Shown: positions 1-6,395, numbered from the stretch's first letter. The stretch: DNA of 7,774 nt from Akkermansiaceae bacterium UBA3385 (GCA_002358905.1 DEPT01000006.1:1-7774); one strand, 5' to 3'. Notes: generated from the letters alone by a model not told the origin. Numbers and translations: made by a program.

Positions 1-2076
1 TCCGGCAAGACCTTTACCATGGCGAACCTTATCGCCGCGCAGGACAGACCGGTGCTCGTGCTCAGCCACAACAAGACGCTGGCTGCCCAGCTGTATTCGG
101 AGCTCAAAGCCTTTTTCCCGCACAACGCGGTGGAATACTTTGTCTCCTACTTCGATTACTACCAGCCGGAAGCCTACATTGCCAGCACCGATACCTACAT
201 CGAAAAAGATAGCGCCATCAATGAGGAAATAGACCGCCTGTGCCTGAACGCCATGCGTTCCCTGCTGCTGCGCAAGGACGTCATTGTGGTCGCCTCCGTC
301 TCCTGTATCTATGGTCTGGGTGCCCCGGAGGACTACCGCAACCTCACCCTCTCGCTGCATGTGGGACAGGAAATGGACCGCGACGCCATGCTTGCCTGCC
401 TGGCGGAGTTGCTGTTTGAGCGCAACGACTACGATTTCCAGCGCGGGCGTTTCCGGGTGCGCGGCGATGTGGTGGAAGTCTACCCCGCGCAGAGCGATGG
501 CGAAGCCATCCGCGTGGAATTCTTTGGCGATGAAATAGACGCCATTTCCCTGATAGACGCCGGCACCGGTCGCGTGCGCGAGCGCCTGCAGAGCTACCTC
601 TTCTTCCCGGTGAAGCAATACGTCTCCGCACCGGAAAAGCGTCTGCCTGCCATCCAGAGCATCCGCAAAGAACTGGCAGAGCGGGTGGAATGGTTCGAGA
701 AGAACAACAAACTCATCGAAGCCCAGCGCCTCAAAATGCGCACCGATTACGACCTGGAGCTCATCAACGAAATCGGCTTCTGCAAGGGTATCGAAAACTA
801 CTCGCGCCACCTGGCAGGTCGTGCCCCGGGCAGCACCCCCTCCACCCTGCAGGATTATTTTCCGGCAGACCACCTCACCATCATCGATGAATCGCACGCC
901 ACTGTGCCGCAGATTGGCGGCATGTACGAAGGCGACCGCTCCCGCAAGCAAGTCCTCATCGACCATGGATTCCGCCTCCCCTCCGCCCTGGATAACCGAC
1001 CCCTGCGCTTCGATGAATTCATGAACCGGCAGGCCCAGCTGGTCTATGTTTCTGCCACCCCGGGTCCCTTTGAATACGTGAACTGCGTGGCAGGCAACGC
1101 CAGCTATATTCCCGTGCTCAAAGCCCGCCGCGGTAATACCCACGCCCGCAGCCGCGAAGCCAGCCAGGCCATCACCCACGCACCCGAGGGCTTCCGCGGT
1201 GTGTTCTTCCACCACTTGTCAGAGCTGCGCGTGCCGCCTCATTCCAGCGCCGCACCTGTGGAAAGCTTCAACCCCACGGGGCTGGCTCAGCCGCTCATCG
1301 TGGAGCAGCTCATCCGCCCCACAGGTCTGCTGGAGCCGAAAATCACCCTGCTGCCGCTCGATGGGCAGATTGACAAGACGATTGAGCTCTGCCGCCAGCG
1401 TGTCTCGGTGCGCGAGCGTGTGCTGGTCACCACCCTCACCAAGCGCACGGCAGAGGATCTGACCGACTATCTCCGCAAGGTGGGGCTGGAAGTGGAGTAT
1501 ATTCATGCCGATGTGGACGCCATCGAACGTGTGGAGATTCTGCGCAAGCTGCGTGCGGGCAAGGTGGATATTCTGGTGGGTATCAACCTGCTGCGAGAAG
1601 GCCTCGATCTGCCGGAGGTCTCCCTGGTCTGCATTCTGGATGCGGATAAGGAAGGCTTCCTGCGCAACGAGACCAGCCTGGTGCAGACGGCTGGCCGTGC
1701 CGCCCGCCATGTGCATGGCGAGTGTGTGCTCTTCTGCGATGTGGTTACCGATTCCATCCGCCGCCTGGTGGAGGAAAGCGACCGCCGCCGCGAGATTCAG
1801 CAGGCCTACAACGAGGCACATGGCATTACCCCGCACAGCGTGAGCCGAGGCGACCAGAGCACCCTGCGTTTGTATACGCCCGATGAGGAACTGGACGATA
1901 CGGATGATGATTTCGGCTCCCTTATGGCCGCAGAGGGGGATGCAGCTCCGGATGTGGTGGCTACCATTGCCCGCCTGGAGAAAGAAATGCGCGAAGCCGC
2001 CGCCCGCCTGGATTTCGAGGTGGCGGCCGTGTTGCGCGATAAGATTAATCTGTTAAAAAACGATAATCGGCGCTGA
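1..2076 (+). CDS. uvrB: UvrABC system protein B (excinuclease helicase subunit), 5' end missing
   Basis: UvrB is the damage-verifying helicase of nucleotide excision repair. It is loaded by UvrA, opens the DNA around the lesion and recruits UvrC. The frame is open from base 1, which already encodes the end of the Walker A motif (SGKTFT), so only about 40 N-terminal residues and the real start lie outside. Visible parts are the beta-hairpin region with its tyrosine cluster (YFDYYQPEAY, about 148-177), helicase motif II DESH (886-897), motif III SATPGPFE (1051-1074), LLREGLDLPEVSL and the ADKEGF motif (about 1588-1665), motif VI QTAGRAAR (1684-1707), and a C-terminal UVR domain (about 1966-2067) that in the family contacts UvrC. 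All are close to the E. coli sequence from memory. The odd point is roughly 65 extra residues between motif III and the VEQLIRPTGL segment, which should make the full protein about 730 residues against 673 in E. coli. The stop is TGA at 2074. Confidence 0.97.
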   Translation, partial: SGKTFTMANLIAAQDRPVLVLSHNKTLAAQLYSELKAFFPHNAVEYFVSYFDYYQPEAYIASTDTYIEKDSAINEEIDRLCLNAMRSLLLRKDVIVVASVSCIYGLGAPEDYRNLTLSLHVGQEMDRDAMLACLAELLFERNDYDFQRGRFRVRGDVVEVYPAQSDGEAIRVEFFGDEIDAISLIDAGTGRVRERLQSYLFFPVKQYVSAPEKRLPAIQSIRKELAERVEWFEKNNKLIEAQRLKMRTDYDLELINEIGFCKGIENYSRHLAGRAPGSTPSTLQDYFPADHLTIIDESHATVPQIGGMYEGDRSRKQVLIDHGFRLPSALDNRPLRFDEFMNRQAQLVYVSATPGPFEYVNCVAGNASYIPVLKARRGNTHARSREASQAITHAPEGFRGVFFHHLSELRVPPHSSAAPVESFNPTGLAQPLIVEQLIRPTGLLEPKITLLPLDGQIDKTIELCRQRVSVRERVLVTTLTKRTAEDLTDYLRKVGLEVEYIHADVDAIERVEILRKLRAGKVDILVGINLLREGLDLPEVSLVCILDADKEGFLRNETSLVQTAGRAARHVHGECVLFCDVVTDSIRRLVEESDRRREIQQAYNEAHGITPHSVSRGDQSTLRLYTPDEELDDTDDDFGSLMAAEGDAAPDVVATIARLEKEMREAAARLDFEVAAVLRDKINLLKNDNRR
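1078..1296 (+). other. Extra segment of about 65 residues inside UvrB
   Basis: In E. coli and Bacillus UvrB only about six residues separate the SATPGxYE motif from the next conserved block (V-E/D-Q-V/I-I/V-R-P-T-G-L). Here 73 residues lie between Tyr at 1075 and IVEQLIRPTG at 1297. The added stretch is in frame, has no stop and is flanked by intact conserved motifs. It is rich in Ala, Arg, Ser and His, with no motif I recognise. No intein block or splice junction residues are evident. It looks like a lineage-specific loop on the helicase core rather than an assembly error, but I have no alignment to prove that. Confidence 0.75.
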
Positions 2077-2085
2077 AAATAAAGC

Positions 2086-2113
2086 TTGCGGCAAGACACG
2101 GAAGTGTTATACT
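2086..2113 (+). promoter_or_regulatory. Sigma-70-type promoter of the tubulin-like gene, extended -10
   Basis: A TTGCGG box (2086-2091) is followed after 16 bp by TATACT (2108-2113). A TG dinucleotide at 2105-2106 gives the extended -10 form TGnTATACT. Transcription would start near 2120, leaving a leader of about 27 nt before the ATG at 2147. The promoter begins only 9 bp after the uvrB stop, so the gene probably has its own transcription. No ribosome binding site like AGGAG stands before the ATG. Confidence 0.7.
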
Positions 2114-2143
2114 GGAAAATGATTATATAAACGTATTTCCAGT
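2111..2143. repeat. Perfect 8-bp inverted repeat over the -10 box and leader (possible operator)
   Basis: ACTGGAAA (2111-2118) and TTTCCAGT (2136-2143) are exact reverse complements separated by 17 bp of AT-rich sequence. The left arm overlaps the last bases of the -10 box and the right arm ends 3 bp before the start codon. The arm centres are about 25 bp apart, somewhat more than two helical turns, so this could be bound by a dimeric repressor. If the left arm is not transcribed, it cannot act as an RNA hairpin, which favours a DNA site. Function is inferred from position only. Confidence 0.45.
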
Positions 2144-2146
2144 AAG

Positions 2147-3307
2147 ATGAAAAAACGGACACTTCTCATTGGTCTTGGAGGCGTGGGCGGGCAGGTATTG
2201 CTGGCCTGGCGGCGTGCAGTGGCGGCATGTGGGATGCCGCCGGTGGGCAATGAGGTGGCGTGTCTCTATCTGGATGCCGCCGATGATGTGGCAGCAACAC
2301 CGGAGTGGCAGGAGTTTGCCGCAGATATTCCTTTCCTGAATATCAAGGCAGAGGCACGTAGTTTGAATGAGATGGAACAGAACCCTCAGCTGAAGGATTG
2401 CGTGTCGGGTATGCGCTGGCAGGTGGCGGAAGCACTGAAGGTGCCTGTGTATGAGGTGGAGAAAGCGCTGGGGTCATTACAAGGTGCGGGCGGCTGGCGT
2501 CGCTATGGGCGTGCCTTGTTCCTGCAGAGCCGGGAGGCCATGCAGCGCATGCTTAATCCTTTGGTGGAGGGAGTAGAGCAACTGGAGGTGCACGTGTTCT
2601 TCTCTGCTGCCGGCGGTACGGGCAGTGGCTGCGCGATGGATATGCTGGGCTGTCTGGAAAAACTGTGTCTGCGCAAACCGGGAAGTGTGCTGTTGCCGTA
2701 TGCTTTTTTTGCCGGTGATTCGGCACCGGAAGTGCGCATGGCTGCCGAGCTGACCGATTGGCTGGATCTGGCAGATGAGGAGCTGGTGCCGCATTGCTAT
2801 GTGAGCAGTTCTGTAGCGTCCATAGCAGAGCAGGTGAACGTTGTGGCTGGTGCACTGGCCTGTGGGCGGCAGTTCTTCTATATTGGCGGTGAGTATTATG
2901 ACCACTTGTATGATGCCAGTCGCCCGCGTGGCAGTGCACCGGGGGATCGTTTTGCTTCCCTGGGATATGCTGCCGGTGCTGTGGATGATTTCTCCTGGCT
3001 GGGGCAGGTGCGGAGTCTGGTTCAAGTGGAGGGAGAAGGGAAGGGGCCGCGGCATGTGTTGCTGGTGGCCTTACCCAGGGAGGTAGAGGATGCTCACCGG
3101 CTGGAGTGCACTCTGGAAGATGAATTGGAGGAAATGCTGCCCTTCCATCTCAATGAAACGGCCTGTTGCAGTATGGCTCCCGGGGATGGAGCGGTGGCAG
3201 TGTTGTTGCAGAGCGGCATTGCTCCGGCGCGCCTGAGTATTTTCCGGGAGGTGGAGAATATACCTGTGGAGAATGCCTATTTTGTAGCCCGCGATGACCG
3301 TGGGTGA
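2147..3307 (+). CDS. FtsZ/tubulin-like GTPase domain protein (Tubulin_2-like), 386 aa
   Basis: The protein shows the nucleotide-binding loops of the FtsZ/tubulin superfamily in the right order. These are a T1-like IGLGGVGGQV (residues 8-17), a T2-like LYLDAADD (40-47), a T3-like GAGGWRRYGRALF (113-125), the signature loop T4 FFSAAGGTGSG (151-161), and a strand resembling T5, VLLPYAFFAGD (181-191). The GAG..R..GR.A pattern before GGTGSG is what I recall of bacterial Tubulin_2-type proteins, which are usually much longer. A clear T7 loop (GxxNxDxxD), needed for hydrolysis on polymerisation, is not seen; a weak candidate is GAVDDFSW at 277-284. No signal peptide or membrane segment is apparent, so it should be cytoplasmic. 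Whether it binds GTP, polymerises or hydrolyses is unknown. GLGGVGG alone also occurs in ThiF/E1-type Rossmann proteins, but the combination with T2-T4 argues against that. It has its own promoter, sits between uvrB and a PTS EIIA gene, and no partner gene is adjacent. Confidence 0.7.
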   Translation: MKKRTLLIGLGGVGGQVLLAWRRAVAACGMPPVGNEVACLYLDAADDVAATPEWQEFAADIPFLNIKAEARSLNEMEQNPQLKDCVSGMRWQVAEALKVPVYEVEKALGSLQGAGGWRRYGRALFLQSREAMQRMLNPLVEGVEQLEVHVFFSAAGGTGSGCAMDMLGCLEKLCLRKPGSVLLPYAFFAGDSAPEVRMAAELTDWLDLADEELVPHCYVSSSVASIAEQVNVVAGALACGRQFFYIGGEYYDHLYDASRPRGSAPGDRFASLGYAAGAVDDFSWLGQVRSLVQVEGEGKGPRHVLLVALPREVEDAHRLECTLEDELEEMLPFHLNETACCSMAPGDGAVAVLLQSGIAPARLSIFREVENIPVENAYFVARDDRG

Positions 3308-3341
3308 TAAATGCTGCGTATGTCATAATAGTTCTGGTTGC

Positions 3342-3370
3342 TTGAATTCCGGGCGCGTGGGTGCTATATC
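3342..3370 (+). promoter_or_regulatory. Sigma-70-type promoter of the EIIA gene; short or no leader
   Basis: TTGAAT (3342-3347), a 17-bp spacer and TATATC (3365-3370) form a good sigma-70-like promoter in the 73-bp gap after the tubulin-like gene. A start about 7 nt beyond the -10 box falls near 3377, only about 4 nt before the ATG at 3381. The transcript would therefore be leaderless or nearly so, in line with the lack of a Shine-Dalgarno sequence. Confidence 0.6.
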
Positions 3371-3380
3371 ATGAAACCAC

Positions 3381-3839
3381 ATGTTTGACGCTGAGCTGAA
3401 CAATGAAACGCTGGTATGGGTGCGCGAGGATGAACTGCCTTCCGGAGAAGGTCATGTGGAGCTTGTTCGTCTGTTGGCAGGAGAGCTGGCTGAGCTGACA
3501 GGGTGGCGTAAGCGTACCCTGGTGAATACGGCGCTGGACCGCGAAGCTCAGGATAGCACATATCTGGGGTATGGCCTGGCTATTCCTCATGCCCGAGTGT
3601 TCGGCATTACGCAACCTGCTGTATACCTTGCCCGCAGTAAGGATGGTGTGGATTGGCAGGGGTGTCCGGCGCGTCTGGTATTCATGATGGTGGTGCCGGA
3701 GGAATGCCCGGAGTGGCACTTGCAGTTGCTCAGCCGCATTGTGCGCTGGCGTCAGAAAAGCGGGCTAACTGAGGATGAAATGGTGACTATGCCGTCGGAT
3801 GTTCTTGCCGGTATCCTTCGCGAGCTTCTGGCACTGTAA
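3381..3839 (+). CDS. PTS EIIA-type protein (fructose/nitrogen-regulatory class), 152 aa
   Basis: This is a single EIIA domain of the fructose/mannitol/PtsN class (PTS_EIIA_2), which accepts a phosphoryl group from HPr on a histidine. The key motif is YLGYGLAIPHAR (residues 61-72), with His70 the expected phosphorylation site. The flanking pattern also fits the family: an N-terminal helical part, TALDREAQDST before the motif, then a hydrophobic strand LVFMMVVPEE and an HLQLLSRIVRW helix. About 150 residues is the usual size of a stand-alone domain. No EIIB or EIIC and no helix-turn-helix or kinase domain is attached or nearby, so a regulatory role like PtsN is more likely than sugar uptake; this is inference. 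The start at 3381 follows a promoter by about 10 nt and leaves no room for a ribosome binding site. The gene ends 47 bp before sialidase 1, which has its own promoter. Confidence 0.85.
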   Translation: MFDAELNNETLVWVREDELPSGEGHVELVRLLAGELAELTGWRKRTLVNTALDREAQDSTYLGYGLAIPHARVFGITQPAVYLARSKDGVDWQGCPARLVFMMVVPEECPEWHLQLLSRIVRWRQKSGLTEDEMVTMPSDVLAGILRELLAL

Positions 3840-3851
3840 GCCATTTGCAGC

Positions 3852-3880
3852 TTGCATGCCTGCGAGGTACGTGGTAGGAT
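3852..3880 (+). promoter_or_regulatory. Sigma-70-type promoter of sialidase 1; predicted leaderless mRNA
   Basis: TTGCAT (3852-3857), a 17-bp spacer and TAGGAT (3875-3880) precede the ATG at 3887 by just 6 nt. A start 7 nt past the -10 box would be the A of the start codon. The in-frame TAG at 3875 lies inside the -10 box, and no other start codon occurs between it and 3887, so the gene start is fixed with some confidence. Confidence 0.55.
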
Positions 3881-3886
3881 GGCCAC

Positions 3887-6055
3887 ATGGTACGAAAATA
3901 TATATGCGCCATGCTGGCATGTGGCCTGGCTATTGGTGCGGAAGATTTTGAGAAATTTGACCTTGGTGCTGTAACCGGCGGCAGTACGGAATATGGTAAA
4001 CTGTCGGTTGATAAGGGTGAGATTGTCAACAAGGCCCGCAGCGGAGAGCGTTCTTTGCGGCTCATGGGTGGTAATAGCTCGGCCAGTATCACCCTGAAGT
4101 CTGCTACGCAAAAGGAAGCCAGGTTCAGTTTCTGGGCGGAGCGTTGGTCCAGCAAGGAGCCTTTCAAGGTCACAGTGGCAGCTGTTACCGGAAGTGGCGA
4201 GGAAACGGTGGCTACTCTGGATAAGGCACCAACGGGCGGAGGTTTCCCCACCAAGGTGGAAGGGGTGCTGCCGGCAGGAACCAAGGCCCTTAAAATTAGC
4301 TCTGAAACTCCTGAAGCTACGGGTGTTTTTGTGGATGACCTGATTGTTATTTCCGGCCCCATGAAAGTGAAAGGGGTTTCGGTTATCAATCCGGGGCCCT
4401 ATCCCATTATGAAGCGTGCCGTGTATAATCCTGTGCTGGCGCTGGATGTACATACAGAGGGTATTGATAAGCCCAAAAAGCTGGATAAGGTTACCTTTAC
4501 GGTGAGTGCGCCGCGGCAGATTGCGAAAATCACGCTTCGGAGTGGTGATGTCAATGGTATGGATTTCAAGGACAGTATCGAATATGGCTTTGCCAAACCC
4601 GATGCGGATGGAAAGGTGGTGATTCGTTGCAAAGAGACTTTGCAGGGGGGTGAGAATTACCTCTGGCTGGATGTGGAGCCCGCTGCCAAGGCAACTGTGG
4701 GTTCTCTCATTACGGTTAAGGGAATCAAGGTAACTGCAGATGGTAAGGAATATACTCCTGAGATGCAGCCGGTAAGCCAGCGTGTGGGCGTCATGCTTGC
4801 CATGCCCGGTGAAGCCGTGGGGAACCAGCCGGATAAGGCCGAGGCCCGCCCCTGCACGGCATTCCGCATTCCTGGTATCATCCGCACGGAAAAGGGCTCG
4901 CTCGTTGCCTGTTTTGATGCCCGCTATGGTCATGAAGGTGACCTTTGCGCGGATATTGATGTGGCCACTGTGCGTTCCACGGACGGTGGCCAGACCTGGA
5001 CACTGCCTGAGGTGTCTTTCGATGCCGGTCCCGGTGGTACCAACGGTTGCGGCGACCCCTGCATTCTGCAGGATAAGAAGGGGCGTATCTGGATGCAGGC
5101 GCTCGTGTGCCACTTCGGTGGTGGTGCCTCGCTGAATGTTTCCAAGACCGGCTTTGGTAAAAATGAAACCGGCCAGTGGGGTATGGTTTATTCCGATAAT
5201 GATGGCAAGACCTGGTGCAAGGAATACATGAATGTGACCAAGCAGGTGAAGAAGGATGAGTGGACCTGCATTCTGGCCGGCCCTGGCAATGGTATCTGCA
5301 CGAAGAAGGGTTATATCGTATTCCCCGCCCAGATCTGGCAGAATGGTGCTAATCCACGCTGCCGCAGTACTATCTGTTACTCCAAGGATAACGGCAAGAC
5401 CTGGAAGATGGGTACCGGGCTGCCCTGTGCTTCCTCTGAATGTCAGATTGTAGAGCTGCTGGATGGCTCCATCATGATTAACTGCCGAAATGAAGGCGGT
5501 GGCGGCAAGCGCGTTATTTATGTTACCAAGGATATGGGCGAGACATGGGAACCCCATGAAACTAACCGGAGTGGCTTGAATGAGCCGTCACCCCAGCCTT
5601 GCCAGGGCGGTTTTGTATCCGTGCAGACCAGGAAGTACGGTCGCCTGCTTCTCTTCTCCAACCCGCAGGTGTATCCGCGTGCGCTTATGATTGTGCGTGC
5701 TTCCAAGGATGATGGCAAGACCTGGAACGAGGGTATCATGTACGACAAGCGTCGTTGCATGGGGTATTCCTGCATGGCGATGACTGACCCTGATAACGTG
5801 GGTATCATCTACGAAACCTGTCACACGAATGGCAAGACAGGAGCTCGTGGTATAGGTTTTATCCGTATTCCGATTGAGTCCATCATGACTGGTAAGGATG
5901 TGGATGTGAAGGCTGGCAAGAAAGATAAAAAGGAAAGGGCAGAGGAATCTGCTGACGATGAGTCAAGTGAAGAGGATGATGCCACGGAAGCAAAGAAGGT
6001 GAAAAAGGTGAAGAAGGGCAAGAAAAAGAAGAAGAAAAAAAAGACTCAGGCCTGA
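3887..6055 (+). CDS. Secreted exo-alpha-sialidase (GH33-like, five Asp boxes) with lysine-rich tail, 722 aa
   Basis: The enzyme should hydrolyse terminal sialic acids from host glycans such as mucin, outside the cytoplasm. Domains in order: signal peptide (residues 1-18, cleavage likely IGA|ED); a beta-sandwich-like region (about 19-157) ending in VFVDDLIV, typical of carbohydrate-binding folds; a BNR-associated N-terminal domain (about 160-298) with NYLWLDVEP; and the six-bladed sialidase propeller (about 300-665). Catalytic signs are FRIPG with Arg327 of the arginine triad, DARY (344-347) plus DLCADID (352-358) holding the likely acid/base Asp, candidate Glu518, candidate arginines 534 and 604, and likely nucleophile Tyr627 in GYSC. 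Asp boxes lie at 364-371, 436-443, 499-506, 547-554 and 606-613. Oddities are 19 cysteines after the signal peptide, 18 of them in the propeller, and a C-terminal acidic then lysine-rich tail (about 676-722) ending in eight lysines. The start is the only one possible after an in-frame stop at 3875. A trans-sialidase or 2,7-anhydro-forming activity cannot be excluded. Confidence 0.93.
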   Translation: MVRKYICAMLACGLAIGAEDFEKFDLGAVTGGSTEYGKLSVDKGEIVNKARSGERSLRLMGGNSSASITLKSATQKEARFSFWAERWSSKEPFKVTVAAVTGSGEETVATLDKAPTGGGFPTKVEGVLPAGTKALKISSETPEATGVFVDDLIVISGPMKVKGVSVINPGPYPIMKRAVYNPVLALDVHTEGIDKPKKLDKVTFTVSAPRQIAKITLRSGDVNGMDFKDSIEYGFAKPDADGKVVIRCKETLQGGENYLWLDVEPAAKATVGSLITVKGIKVTADGKEYTPEMQPVSQRVGVMLAMPGEAVGNQPDKAEARPCTAFRIPGIIRTEKGSLVACFDARYGHEGDLCADIDVATVRSTDGGQTWTLPEVSFDAGPGGTNGCGDPCILQDKKGRIWMQALVCHFGGGASLNVSKTGFGKNETGQWGMVYSDNDGKTWCKEYMNVTKQVKKDEWTCILAGPGNGICTKKGYIVFPAQIWQNGANPRCRSTICYSKDNGKTWKMGTGLPCASSECQIVELLDGSIMINCRNEGGGGKRVIYVTKDMGETWEPHETNRSGLNEPSPQPCQGGFVSVQTRKYGRLLLFSNPQVYPRALMIVRASKDDGKTWNEGIMYDKRRCMGYSCMAMTDPDNVGIIYETCHTNGKTGARGIGFIRIPIESIMTGKDVDVKAGKKDKKERAEESADDESSEEDDATEAKKVKKVKKGKKKKKKKKTQA
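5912..6052 (+). other. Low-complexity acidic/polylysine tail of sialidase 1
   Basis: After the last propeller strand the protein continues for about 47 residues with no expected fold. A Lys-rich start is followed by an acidic patch of Glu, Asp and Ser (about 685-702), then repeated KKVKK units and eight consecutive lysines (712-719). The DNA is correspondingly A/G rich, with an A8 run at 6035-6042. Such a tail is not part of the sialidase family core. It might serve electrostatic attachment to the cell surface or to acidic mucin, but this is a guess. Confidence 0.85.
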
Positions 6056-6065
6056 ATATTTGGGG

Positions 6066-6088
6066 GGGCGAGCTGGAATAGCTCGCCC
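6066..6088 (+). terminator. Strong hairpin after sialidase 1, possible terminator without a T tract
   Basis: GGGCGAGCT (6066-6074) and AGCTCGCCC (6080-6088) form a perfect 9-bp GC-rich stem with the 5-nt loop GGAAT. It begins 11 nt after the stop codon, where a terminator is expected. No run of T follows (the next bases are TGCCTCTATC), so it may act as an mRNA 3' end stabiliser or weak terminator, or be one end of the repeat element that follows. Confidence 0.5.
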
Positions 6089-6350
6089 TGCCTCTATCTG
6101 CCCACATGTGTCCCAAAGAGTGCTGCGCCAAATGGGAGTTTGTCGGGCGGATGTTTCTGGTCGGAGTGGGGGACTTTAGTCCCCCCCAACGGTTATGTTT
6201 TCGGGACTGAAGTCCCGTGCTCCGAAAGATTTGAGCCCCCCCACACAAATCGCCATTTAACGCATAAAGGGGGAGGCTGGCACCAAAAGGGTGTTGATAA
6301 TGCAGACAATTGCGAAATCTTTGGGACACATGTAATCTGCCGGGCGAGCT
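6080..6350. repeat. Element of about 270 bp bounded by inverted repeats (MITE- or REP-like)
   Basis: Two sets of inverted arms flank the region. AGCTCGCCC (6080-6088) matches GGGCGAGCT (6342-6350), and ACATGTGTCCCAAAGA (6104-6119) matches TCTTTGGGACACATGT (6318-6333) over 16 perfect base pairs. Further in, 6124-6144 and 6244-6264 are imperfect inverted copies, 15 of 21 positions by eye. The centre holds the paired palindromes at 6161-6225. There is no transposase and no clear target-site duplication, so the element is non-autonomous if it is mobile at all. Its right end touches the promoter of sialidase 2. Confidence 0.6.
6161..6225. repeat. Paired palindromes in inverted orientation (BIME/REP-like core)
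   Basis: The arm 6161-6184 and the arm 6202-6225 are inverted copies matching at 19 of 24 positions, bounded by TCGGAG and CTCCGA. Each arm is itself a palindrome: GGGGGACT-TT-AGTCCCCC (6168-6185) and CGGGACT-GA-AGTCCCG (6202-6217). The two can therefore fold either as two small hairpins or as one long one. This is the layout of paired REP sequences in other bacteria. No associated transposase (RAYT) is in the window. Confidence 0.7.
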
Positions 6351-6354
6351 GTTT

Positions 6355-6388
6355 TTGCTTGTAAGGAGAGCGCGTAGTATGCTATGCT
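6355..6388 (+). promoter_or_regulatory. Promoter of sialidase 2, two overlapping readings
   Basis: Two sigma-70-like pairs overlap: TTGCTT (6355-6360) with TATGCT (6378-6383) at 17 bp, and TTGTAA (6359-6364) with TATGCT (6383-6388) at 18 bp. The second would start transcription almost exactly at the ATG at 6396, as for sialidase 1; the first would give a leader of about 6 nt. AAGGAG at 6363-6368 is nearly 30 nt upstream of the start, too far for a ribosome binding site. The -35 area begins 5 bp after the repeat element's right arm. Confidence 0.5.
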
Positions 6389-6395
6389 CTGCAGC

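Larger units (their letters stand above)
6056..6395. other. 340-bp intergenic region between the two sialidases, filled with inverted repeats
   Basis: No credible gene is seen here on either strand. The region holds a strong hairpin right after the sialidase 1 stop, two pairs of outer inverted repeats, a central paired palindrome and, at the right end, the promoter of sialidase 2. Homopolymer runs of seven G (6062-6068) and seven C (6181-6187 and 6236-6242) also stand out against the coding sequence. A further possible stem joins AGCCCCCCC (6234-6242) with AGGGGGAGGCT (6268-6278). Confidence 0.8.

Noticed and set aside
1078..1296. Intein or mobile intron inside uvrB
   Set aside because: The inserted segment is much too short for an intein and lacks Cys/Ser...His-Asn junction residues; the frame is continuous, so an intron is unlikely.
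2085..2095. CTTGCGGCAAG small palindrome after uvrB as a terminator
   Set aside because: The stem is only four base pairs and no T tract follows; it overlaps the -35 box of the next gene.
3371..3388. Five-codon frame (MKPHV) overlapping the EIIA start, possible leader peptide
   Set aside because: Its ATG lies upstream of the predicted transcription start, so it would not be in the mRNA, and there is no ribosome binding site.
3752..5557. Long open frame of 601 codons on the minus strand opposite sialidase 1
   Set aside because: It mirrors the coding frame of a gene with clear motifs, has no recognisable domain, and a similar mirror frame exists opposite sialidase 2. This is expected from the codon usage of the real genes.
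6140..6364. Open frame of 74 codons on the plus strand in the intergenic region
   Set aside because: It lies entirely in the inverted-repeat element, is of odd composition, and ends inside the promoter of sialidase 2. It is better explained as chance reading through repeats.
6363..6368. AAGGAG as the ribosome binding site of sialidase 2
   Set aside because: It is nearly 30 nt before the start codon and falls within the -35/spacer region, too far to act.
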